DNA of 64,000 nucleotides, taken from assembly GCA_934047225.1 (NCBI GenBank), contig OW204011.1:17124339-17188338 (forward strand). Reading direction: 5' to 3'. Shown here piece by piece: positions 12,301-24,300 of the stretch. The DNA is from Ypsolopha sequella. Taxonomy: Eukaryota > Arthropoda > Insecta > Lepidoptera > Ypsolophidae. Under the pieces are notes generated by a model that saw only the letters and a program-made list of their open reading frames with translations, was not told the origin of the DNA and ran no database searches. Each line of letters begins with the position of its first letter. The first letter of the stretch is position 1. The position numbers were made by a program, and so were the translations under genes.

Positions 12301-15300
12301 GGTCTCAAGTTAACTTGGCCGTTCTGTAGGTTGGCTAAATTTAAATGCGAAAATATTGTTATATTTTTTATTTTCGCAGGTTCTTTAAGAAAATTATTAA
12401 GTACAATCAGTATAGCATATGGTTTAATTAAAATATATATGTCACTTTTCCTATACCACAACTTTAATTTAGTTAATGTAAGCATACAGAACTTAATTTA
12501 ATTAGTATTTTCCCGTTTTAAATGTTAAATAAACAAGTCGAAACGTGCCTCGGGACACCCGTTTGGAACGAAGTTCCTTTCGATACTGACGAGCAAGCTG
12601 TCGCCGCCCACACTTCTATACTACAGTAATGTCCACCCTGTACTATAAAACGTGGTAGGAAGCGTTAACGATAAAGAAGTGTATGAAAGCGATACGATGA
12701 AAATGTAACGGTCGAAATGTTACAGTTTTTTCTGAGCGTCTGGAGTATAACGTGGGATAAGGAACTTGGTTCCAAAATTGCACGTAATAAAAAGTACAAA
12801 GTACACCTTTACAGCTGATATCTGACAAACCCTACAAAATTAATGAGCCTTCTGTAAGTGTAAATAAATGAGAACATTACCTGAAGCGTTGATGGCTAAC
12901 AGGATATGCCCGTACTGCTCCCTGATTGGGTAATCCCAAACTCTGTATTGAGCTTGGTCCGATGTTGCGTTCAGAGTTATTTCTTTCCATACCCTGGAAT
13001 ATTTCAAAGATTTGGTTAATTTTACTTCAATTAAAATGTTCTAAAATGTAAATATCGAATACGTGATAGAGACAAAACTGACACCACATATATCAAGAGA
13101 TATGGTAAGTGGGCGTGGCGCTTCGCGAACGCATCTGGCTTAAGGCACTACGGAAAAAAAATCGACACTTTTAGAACTTGCATATCTACTTCAGTAAAGA
13201 ATGTATTATTTTGATAAAATTGTATATTATTTTTGGAATATTTTTGTTGTGATCTGCTAAAACAGAAACGCGATTGGAGAAATTCGGCTCAATACAAATA
13301 TTTATTGAAATGAGATGTTTTTCAACACCAATTCCCCTGGTTTGACTATTTAGAATGATATATGGACTGCGATTATATTTTATTAGATGAGTTTTAACAG
13401 TATCTAAGACCTGGTTAAATGAGGTTTTGATAGCAAATTTGGTACATTATATTAATAAAAAACCGACTTTATGCTATTTTTCCTCGAATATGTCCCTCTC
13501 GCACTGAGGATTTTTTTGCATATGGAGTAACAGAGACGCTAAAACTTTTGCATATCGCAAAAATAAAGGCTTAAAATAGGCTTGATTCGAGACTCAATTT
13601 CGATAGAGATGTGATGTGTTATGTTCTTCCTGGAAAATTCACGTTGAACTTTGAAAAGTGGTGAAGATCTGGCATTAGCTAAAAACGCAAATATTAAAAG
13701 AAATTCTTGAAGTACCTATACAAGGTGTCCTCAGCGAACTTCATGTTGATGAAGTATTGATGGATGGTGGAACTCTCGACCACCGTGTAGTTGATACGGG
13801 ACTGCCTCGCTAGCTGCTCCAGGGACGATACTGGCGTCTGTGTCACAAATATCACATTCATTTATTTATTTATTTTATTTATTGGAATGCGGAGTAAAAA
13901 CAGAAAACGGTACAGATTTTGTTAGGTGGAACTAATACAGATTGTTATATAAGTATACCAGTTTCCTCAACATACTCACAAATACATTAATATTTTTAAA
14001 AAGACGCAAACATGAGATACATAAGGATATAATCAATTGTTTAGAAGAAGAAAGAAAGAAAGAAAAGTAATTTATTTTAAAATACCACAGACACGCGAAA
14101 GAACATACAAACTTACAAAATAACAAACAATACAAACTAACAAACAGAACGAGTAAATATAACATTAAGTAAACAGTGGTAAATAAAAAAGGATTACAGC
14201 TCAGCTTAATGCTGCAGTAGGGGCTACAGCGCTGATATTCTGCTGAACCCTGACTTAAAATTAATATTAAAAGTTAACCTATACCTATGCTAGGTGGCTT
14301 ATATTTAAATACACATAAAGATAAGAAGAATGTGCAGGAGCTATATATAAATAAATAATTATATTTATATAAAATATAATTTATGTTTATCTACATAAAA
14401 GTATGAAATTCTGAACTGTACACAAATTACACACAACCCAAACATTAAACGTAAAACTAACATGCACATGCACACAACTTGGGTTAGTAAAATAGTTGTA
14501 CGATTGCTTTGATAAGTTACATTATTGTTAGACACTACTGTTAGAGAGCGCTTTCTTCAATTCGTTTCTGTATCGATTATACGAACAATTAAACAATTTA
14601 GTAAATCCGTTAAGTGGTTCTCGAATTAAAACTGAACAAACAGACAAAATTGTAGTTTTGGCCTCAGTTTACTAATAAAATAAGTGAATAATATCCCATT
14701 TCAGATAAGACTTCTATGCTGCAAATCGAGAGAGCTCAGAGAGCAGTCCTGAAGGTGATGACTTTTAAGCCATTTCTCTATCCTACGCAGCAATTATTTG
14801 CCAACTGTCAAGTCTTAACAGTACGACAGCTGTTTATCCTTAACGTAATTCTAAGACAACAAAGACTTTTGCCATATAATCCTAACCTTCTCAAGTCTAA
14901 GCGTAGAAAGGATCGAGTTTGTGACAATAAACAATATAATACATCATTTTACTCTCGCTTTTTCGGTGTACTCGGTCCCTATTTGTACAATAGACTCAGC
15001 AAAATTGTATCTCTTTACGATTTATCACAGCTGGAATGTAAAAAGGGTATGATTAGTATGCTGAAAACATTTACCTACAACCAAACAGAAGATCTTCTAA
15101 AAGTCTCCGAATAGATTTTAATTACGTATGACGTAAAAACATATAATTTTTTTTTTTTTTTTGTAAACGCTCTCTGTTTCTTTTCTCTTCTCACACACTC
15201 ATACTTACATTTACACACCCTCTCACATATACACACACATACTTACATACACTCATGTTAATTTTTATATAATTTTTGTAAATTTAAATACGCTTTAATA

Positions 15301-18300
15301 AATTGCATGCTTTTCTTTTTTTCGGCTACCTGTATTAACTAAACTGTGTCCCTACGAGCAGAAGCAACTGACTCTTAAATGACAGGCTTTGCCTTACTTA
15401 AGTTTCAGTTGAACACATAATTTTGTGAATACCTTAGCCTTAACATTGTAATTTTTAGGTTAAGATTTTTTGATCCAATAAATAATTTTGTATTTGTATT
15501 TGTATTTGTATTTCATTTAAAATTTCGCTAAAATATTCAATATACAGATACGACCTTTTTACTACTTTAAAGTACTTTATAGTTTAGTATAGTATATACG
15601 TATAAATAAGGTTTTTAATCGTTTATTATAATTATGCTATTTATTCGTTATTATTCACAATAGATAAGTTGATCGGAATAATAAGAATGTTGAAATTTTA
15701 TTGACCTCGTAAGCGAATGCGCTGTCATTACTTACATTATATAGGTATATTATGACAGATATGGCCGCATTAGATTCCTTTCTCTGTTACTGGATAAAGA
15801 GGAAACATATCAAGTACCCACGTAAATAATTTACGGTTGTATCTGTGACACAACTCGCTGCTTTAAAATCGTCAGAATAAATGACGTACCTGCATCCTCT
15901 CCACGGTAAGGAACGCGGCCAAGTTGGCAGTGAAAGTGGCCAACATTAGCACCACGAAGAGCCAATAAGCCGCTACCAACGTCCTTCCAGAGAGAGCCTT
16001 AGGCGCCTCGCCACCACCTTGCGGCGTGAACGAAGTCAAGGCGAACCAGAAGCTCTCTTTTAGAGTGAATTCCCTGGATTAAACCAACGAAAAACATTAG
16101 AATGTTGATGGTTGTGATTGTCCACACTTGGTGGAACTTATGTAACTTTGTTATAATAAAAAACTTGTGCTTACTTGTCCACAAAACATTTGCATATGTT
16201 GTTACACCCAACCGGTTTCGCGTATAAGCGTTTTCAGGGTTATTTAATTAATATTACATATATTGAAATTTTACATTAGAATCAGGAAATTACTTGTACT
16301 ATCCCACATAATAATTTAGAACTTCCTGACCGGTTTCACCTTTATGGCATTATCAAAGTGTAGCATTGCAAATTTTGTAGTTGCGGTTATCACAACTTGA
16401 TGGTAAATTTCGGTTTACCCTCTTTTCTAGACATGAAGATAATCGCGTGTCTGCTGCAATTCCGAGGAGTTTTTCTCGTTCTTTTGCCAACCGGAGTTGT
16501 TGCCGACAGCTCGTGTTGAGTTATTTTTTATTTTTTAATGGCGGTTGTGCCAACAGGAGTTGTGTTTTTAATAATATAGGAAGATTATTCTTTTGGATGA
16601 TGTAAAAAAAAGGATTTTTTTTCGTCGGGTTGGAGGGAGTTCTGACTATCTTCAGATCATGGTTTTTGTTTTCAAGATCTTCGTGTTTTCAAGATCTTCA
16701 TGTTTTCGAGATTTACCAGATTTTTTCAAGTCTGAAGTTGTATTGCCTCGTTGGTGATTATTCGGCTGGCAGAGGTATGATCGCCGCGTGGTGTACGCAG
16801 TAAGCAGTTCCTTTTGTCTGCGTGGACGTGGATCGTTGACCTTGAAGGGGGCAGCGGACGGCGTGTCATTTCCGTGGAGTTTAATGGAAAAATTCAAGTA
16901 GGTGTTGGGATTTTTACTTTTATCCACACACAGTTAAGATACCTAGGACGGTATGTTTTCAGGACTCTTGGTTATGTGTCCTATTAGTATCCAAGGTTAA
17001 ATTCTTCTTCCTGTCTCACCGAATAACCCAAACTGTAAAATTTAATGTTCCGTAATATTTTTTTTACCTGGTAGAACTGAATGGTGTACCAGACGATTTG
17101 GTTTAAAGTGTATGTACGACAAATATTTATTGTTTGTAGGATCTACGGCTCCCCTGAGCTAGATTTATTTTTGGAAATTAATTCCCTTGTATGTTTTCAA
17201 GTATTGTTACCCTTAAAGTTTTTTTTATGTAATTCCACAAGTTTCCATGTAATCTAGTTACCTTTGGTTAAGGCGGTAACAAACACATCTAGTTATCACT
17301 TAATTGTTTATTTTTTTGTCATGGCAATACTAATTCCAATGTAATATTACTACCTGATGTTAAGGCGGTCCCTGACACAACTCTTTAAAGGTCTTTAAGG
17401 TTTAGTAAAGTCTTGGCAAGATATTTGTCAAATGAAGGTCTTGGCCAAAAACTTGTAACTAAGATATTTTTTCCGTTAACACCTTTCCTTTGACTTGTGA
17501 AATTTAGACATTTTGTTTTGGTAAAATTAAATAAACTTAATTGTATAGTACCACGAAGTTTTCTTCAGAACCTTTTACCAACGATTAGGTTACAATTAGG
17601 TCACTGTATAATTTTATCTTGTCCAGTTGCATGACCGGTGGAAAGACCGGGTACCCGCTGGTAGTGCTATCTGACAAAAGGAATTATTATAAGATATTAA
17701 TTACACAATAACTAGTTTCCATCAGCCAGTGCGATCTACACGCACTAACACATATTAACAATTTGCAATTTTATAATTTGAAATTTTACAAAATGGCACG
17801 CACTAAATATGTTTACAAAATTATTAAACTTCATGTAATTTTAATCAAATGACCCTTGAAAATGCTTATACGCGAAACCGGTTGGGTGTAACAACATAAA
17901 AATATACAAACGTTTTGTGGAAAAGTAAAAGTGTTTTATTAAAAAAAAGAATAAAAAAATTGAATTAAATATTTTTAAGACGTAGGCATACAAAGTGAAA
18001 CTTGATCAACCGCCCGAATTCATACTGGAGACTCGATTAGTGATCAGGAAGGTTCAATGATCCTTTTTTTCGAAATCAAAAAAAATATATGTTCCAATAC
18101 GAACTGGACTAGTTCAAATACTATTCACACTTCTATACGGAGCACTGTCATGAACTTGGCTATAAACTTGGCAAGCCGCTGCCGTGCTCGCAACTCACCT
18201 GCACGGGTACGGGTAAGCGTCAGGGTTATTCCTGGCGGAGTAAGGCGAGTACTTGTCCAGCAGCCAGATCATGAATCCGGTCAGCACCAGCGCAGCCACG

Positions 18301-21300
18301 ATGCTGAGCCACACTTCTGTGCGCAGCACTGTCATGAACTTGAAGAGGGAAGTCTTGCGAGTTGGTTTGCGTATCACTGGAATTATGACGTCATATAAAT
18401 ATAAAGAATATCGTCATGACTTGAATCGTCGTGTCAGAGGTGTTGCCAAGTTTGATCTGTCAAATGCAAGTCACAGTCACCCGCCTTTCACCAACGATTA
18501 TTACGTCCCAATACGTAATGGGTAGTAAGCCCTATCTCCGTACTTCGGACACAAATACACGGTTCACTCACGATGGTTTCCTTCACCGTTCAGCAAGTTG
18601 TAATTATTAGGTAATATAAATACTACCCAAATAGCGTTTTACTCCATTTAAGAGTACACATTTAGTTCCCAGGTGTACTTGAAGCATTATTACAGTTCAC
18701 TCGTGATGTATAAGCTGCATTATTGCGATTAATAACACCTATACCTGTCTAAGGGACTTATAGGAGTGTAGAGTTATACTTTTATACGATTGTTGGTGTT
18801 ATAATACTCTAACAACTATCCTTTAATCAGCCGTCTGACTAAGAGCATTATAGGAGGGTAGAGAAACGGCAACCGCTGTTTAACGGCCTACTTGTACGAT
18901 GTTATAGAGCTATCATTTTAATAGAACACACGTAGTCATTTATAAAGCCAAAGGCTGTTATTTTTACTTGTTTTAGACTGTTATACAGCTACTAGCTGTA
19001 GTAGGACTTGTTTGTGATCATTAAAATAACCTTTTTTTACTATGTGTACAGAAGTGTTTAGATGGTTCGCATGAAGGACTATATGTGTTGTCCATTAACA
19101 TCAATAGCAGTTTATTTGTCCACAAGTACTACTGTTATCTGCTGTAAGCTGAACATGAATGTGAATGTGATATTCTATTACACTTATCCCAATGCACATA
19201 AATTCCAAATAACTCATTGGTGCATACCCGACCGGAGATCGAACCTGGGACTCGAGATTGAGATGCCAGCTCTACCACCGCTTTTTTGTTTTTATTTAGT
19301 TAGATGTATATTGAAACAATGGGACTGCGCTCAATCAATTCAAATCCTGCTGGTCGATCATTCACCAATGAGTTCTTCGGAGGATGTAAATATTCTAAAA
19401 AAAGGTATACAATATTGTGACCAAAGTATTACGATAAGGAAGAAAGAAAGAAAGAAAGAAAAGGCGTTTATTTTGAGAACTACACCATTACAAAAAACCA
19501 AATACTCTAAATAATAAACAGTTTAAGGCTAATACATATAATTATTATACAGCCTTAGGTAGTTTATAAGATGCAGCCAACGAAAAGGTCTCTGACTCAG
19601 CAAAATGCCACAGCAGAACTGTGACGCTGATCTTCCATCAGAGGCCACGAGTTGCGACACATGCGATGTAACAAAATTTAATGATGAAACGAAGATTGTC
19701 TCTGTGTGACATAAGAAAATTTAATAATTTACAGACATAAGAAAATTCACTACAAGAAAATGTGTTTTATTTGGTCAATAATATAATTTAATATAAAAAA
19801 GAGGAAAAATATATATAAATAAATTGAAAAATACTTACGTCAATAAATGAATAATTTATATATAAAATAATAAACAGGTAAGTGTTTTAAGAATTCTTAA
19901 ATTAAACCGGCACAATTTAGTTTTGGTTTTGAATTTGAGCCTGTAACAAATATAATTTTAGTTTTGTTTTAAAAGTAGACATATAATACTCATGTAGGGA
20001 CGTTTTAATCGTTTTACCCGATATGTGGCACCGAATCGACACCAATATCTAGTTTAGTAAGTAAACACAGAGTCTTGCGTCTTTTTCTTAGTATTGTTTT
20101 TTACAAACTGATAATCATGTTAGTTCCTAGTGTTACATTATGTATATTTATTGTTTAGCATAGTAAAATACGTTATTGGCACTATTAGCTGATGTAATAT
20201 TTAGTTAATTTTTACTGTATTTGCTGTGGATTTTTGTTCATAAATGAAATTTAAAAAAAATGAAAAATAAGAGTTGTTACGAGAGTTGACTGATACCTAT
20301 GTCCTAGCGATGTTTTTTTTTTATATAAATTATTATTCTGTATGATAAGTGGACCATTTGGTATATCCTTATCTAGAAAACGGAAACGAAATGAGGGGTC
20401 CACCCACAGGGGTTTCTTAATAGTTATTTAGTAAACAGATAAAGGGACTTTGATTCTTACAGCAAAATTCATACTCTAGATTCAGTAAGTTTTCAGAAAA
20501 AAATTCAGAAGATAATATCTTGACGTTAGTTCTCACTAATTCAATTCAAATTCAAATTCAAATAGTTTATTTTGCAAAGCAGGTATAGATATATACACTT
20601 TTTACACGTCAAATTTAATCTAATAAAGAAAATATATGTAATAGAATAATAAATGTACATGAACTAAATTAAAGGTTTATTTAATTTATGTAGCAATATA
20701 TTTACGATTAAAATGATAGGTAAAATATATATTATACAAGGTAAAATCCAATCAGCCGCCCGAACCCATACCGGAGACCCGGCCAGGGACCAGGAACAAG
20801 GTTCAGTGATCACCAACCGAGCCCCCAGCACGAATCCAGGCGGCCGACCAAATCCCATCCTATATACTACATACTAATAGGTTACATATATAAATACATG
20901 CCTACCTCCGCCCATTCGATTAGTCTTGCTAAGAAGAAGGGCAAGAAACTTAGCAAGATCATGTCTTTTTTTCAACATAAAACTTATACTATACAATATA
21001 TGACTTATATCTACTTTAACCAAGGGATAAGAAAATACAAGACAGTAGGAATTCAGGTTAATGAAAAAAAGAAAAACATATATATCTTTGTCTACCTGTC
21101 TCATATAGTCCTTTTCCTTTTACAGTCTATAATCAATTAATGTTTACACCTTAGAGGAATCATAAGTTAAGAAATTATACTATTTAATTAAATTATAACT
21201 TACTACGAGTATCATTATCACTGTAACACCATGCTTCACCATCATCCAAATATTCATTTATTTTATAATATGCCTTTTTCAATAGGCCCTGCTTAATATA

Positions 21301-24300
21301 CAGTTTAAACTTATTCTCTGACAAAGTAAGGACCTCCTTTGGAAGTTTATTGTAAAATCTTATACCATGTCCTACAAAAGAGGTACTCACCTTAGCGAGT
21401 CTGATTTTTGGAAAAGCCAGTTTATGCTTATTTCTGGTCTCCTTACAATGTTGCTTACCAAGCCTTGGGAAAGACTCAACATTTTTTCTGACATATCTAA
21501 GGACTTGGTAAATATATTCACAAGGAACCGTTAATATATTAATTTCTTTGAACTTTTGTCTTAATGAATCCCGGTGCTTCATATTATAAATAGCCCGAAT
21601 TGCTCTCTTCTGCAAAACAAAGACTGCGTCTGTATCCGCGGCTCTACCCCATAACAGCATGCCGTATGACATAATGCTGTGAAAGTAACTAAAATAGACT
21701 AGTCTAATCATCTGCCTCTTACCTATTAGAATTCCAGTTTGTTCATAATATGGAGCCACGAAATCGATGACCTCTTCTCTTTCAGCTGTCATTGTTAAGG
21801 CGCCTACAGCCAGCTCTGTTTCCTAAAAATAAATGAAATATCAATAAACACTGCGGTAAACTTAGAAATACGATCCAGTTAAATTCAATTTTGAAAATTG
21901 TTATGTACTACCCATCCAAGACAATTAGGCCAATGAGCCTATCAATCATCGCCTCAATCAAAAGCTAATAAGTCATTAGCTAATTTGGGTTGGTCACGTT
22001 TCATCCATCAGCCTAGGTGCGAGGTTCCAGCACCGCGCTCACCAACCCGCCTGCCCAGCGTGTGTGAGTATGAGAATTTTTTCTTGGAAAGGCAGTGGAC
22101 GAACCAGGCTGATGGATTAATGGTATACAAATTAATAAAAATAAATGTCAGCATTTGTTTTATAGTTAAATAGTTGAAGCACGCACCCCTTTCATGAGAT
22201 CACCAACAACTCCGTCCCAAGTACCGTTTGGTAGTTTTCTACCGAATGTGCCAACTTTAGGTGTCACTATCTCGTAGTCGAATGCCATTACCTGAAAAAA
22301 TATATACATACTTTTGTTTACAAAGTCAAATTCATACAGTCTTGTATGTGATCAGGGGATCTAAAAAGGCTGACTTGGGTGAATCATAAAATAATTAGAA
22401 AGTAACGCGTGCAAAAGAGACGGCATTAGAACGGAATCATAATATGATTCACAAAGCGGCCTTTTTAAAAGACCTGGACCAACGTTCAATGACCTTTTTT
22501 GCAGAACACGAAAAAAATGTTTGTGCCTATACTAATTTACGAACACCGCTGAGCTAATTAGTAAAGAAAGCATAAATTTTATTTTACGTTTTTCACATCA
22601 TCATCATTGAATCTTGATCCTGATCACTTATTGACTCCCCAGTATGAATTTGGCTACATAAACAAAAGTCAGTATCTTATATTATCCCCGAACAAAAGAA
22701 TAAAAGAATTGTATATGTCTTTTTGAAGAACTTGGCTAAAAGCTCTACCGTGCTCTCAGAAATATATATCTAAAATCTACTTTATATGTGTTTATATAGA
22801 TAAGTGTTAGTTAAGATGTACGTTTGTTGTCAAACCAACAAATAAATAAATTAACGGCGACTTAAAATGAAAGACACTTAATATATGAGTCACATAACGC
22901 ATATAATATATAATAATAGATTCCATTTTTTATGGTTTTTATGGTCTGTCTGTCCATCCGTATGTCACGGGTCTCCAGCTCTTTGACGGAATGAAATAGA
23001 AACCTGAAATTTTTATGTTGTGTAAAATGTTGACCCAAAACCAAATATTGAATTAAACATATAATTAAATTATGACAGAAATAAATTTCTATGTTTGAAC
23101 ACTTGGCGATTTATCCATCGCAAGGAGATAAAAATTAACATTATATCATTGCAGTATAGAAACGCAGAAAGAAAAGTAAATCTGGATGTGAGGAGCTCTG
23201 ACCCGGGATTCGAACCCGGGACCTCTCGCTTACCGCCTCTCGCAGTATGGGAAAGCACATCGGTAAATTCACGAGTTGTTTTGAGATCTGGATAGCTCAG
23301 TTGGTAGAGCAATCGCCCGGTAAGCGAGAGATTCCAGGTTCGTCCAGATTTACTTTTCTTTCTGCGTTTCTATACTGCAATGATATAATGTTAATTTATA
23401 ATTAAATTATTTTTCATGAAGGGCCTCATGTGAAAATGTATAATAAAAAAAAATGTTTTACCTGCCCTGTCATGTGCGGTATTATGTACTATAAAATTAT
23501 GCTGTATTTAAACAACTAAAATGCTGATAAAATATAAAAATATAGGAATAAGGAATAATAGTAGTTTATGCTACAAGGGCGAAAAGGAATAAATTACGAG
23601 GACGATTTAAAACACGAGTGTAGCGAGTAAGAAAATTTTCTCTTACTTGTGATAACTTCTCAATGAGGTCGATGCAGTAACCCTCGTAGACTGGCTGTCC
23701 ATCCTCTGTGACCATCGGCTGTCCACTCTCAGGGTCCAGCTTCGGCATCGTCCAGGGCACAGCCTGGAATACAACGTAAGTCAATGAGGTCGATGCAGTA
23801 ACCCTCGTAGACTGGCTGTAAATCATCCGTGACCATCGACTGTCTATTGTCAAGGTTCAGCTTCGGCATCGCCCAGGGCACAGACTGAAAAACAACTACT
23901 TAGGCCATTGCGACGGAGTTAGCCGCAGCGCAGAATAGGGTTGTAAATAACATTCTTATAATAACGCTGCTTTTAGATAAATAAGCATGATAACGGGTTG
24001 TGAATTTTGATCCCATTAAAAATAAATAGCATCACATTAATATTATACGTGAATTTTAAATAAACTATAGCGACATAGACACCGGGCATGTCCCGCTAGC
24101 GACCGCGGGCCGGATTGGTGGTGCTCACGGGCCGATCTTGGCCCGCGGGCCATAGTTTGGAGACCCCTGGTCTAGAACATTCGCTTGTACATCTGTATCG
24201 TCACGACATGGATCCCAAAGGGGGTGTCTGATGTTTTCCCAAGTGTGAACTATGAAATACAACTCACAGTTTACACTCCGTATACCAGCGAAAGAGCTGT

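Larger units (their letters stand above)
10426..12313. mobile_element. piggyBac-like element with nested insertions
   Basis: TTAA followed by CTTGAGAC at the left and GTCTCAAG followed by TTAA at the right. About 110 bp of terminal sequence pair, including TTGCCTAAAACATATCGAAT and its complement. Inside are a second TTAA MITE (10798-11214), AT-rich low complexity at 10540-10800, and an RTE-like fragment (11734-12146). No piggyBac transposase is left. The left edge is about 30 bp from the exon-14 acceptor. Confidence 0.7.

Noticed and set aside
21723..21792. Receptor exon 9 continuing into a 199-residue protein
   Set aside because: The long frame reads through the GTAAGA donor into the CR1-like reverse transcriptase. 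It is a chance fusion. The splice to exon 10 keeps the receptor frame.
23287..23348. Functional tRNA gene
   Set aside because: Box A is perfect but box B lacks two bases and the anticodon loop has no U33. Its setting inside a foldback repeat points to a SINE head.
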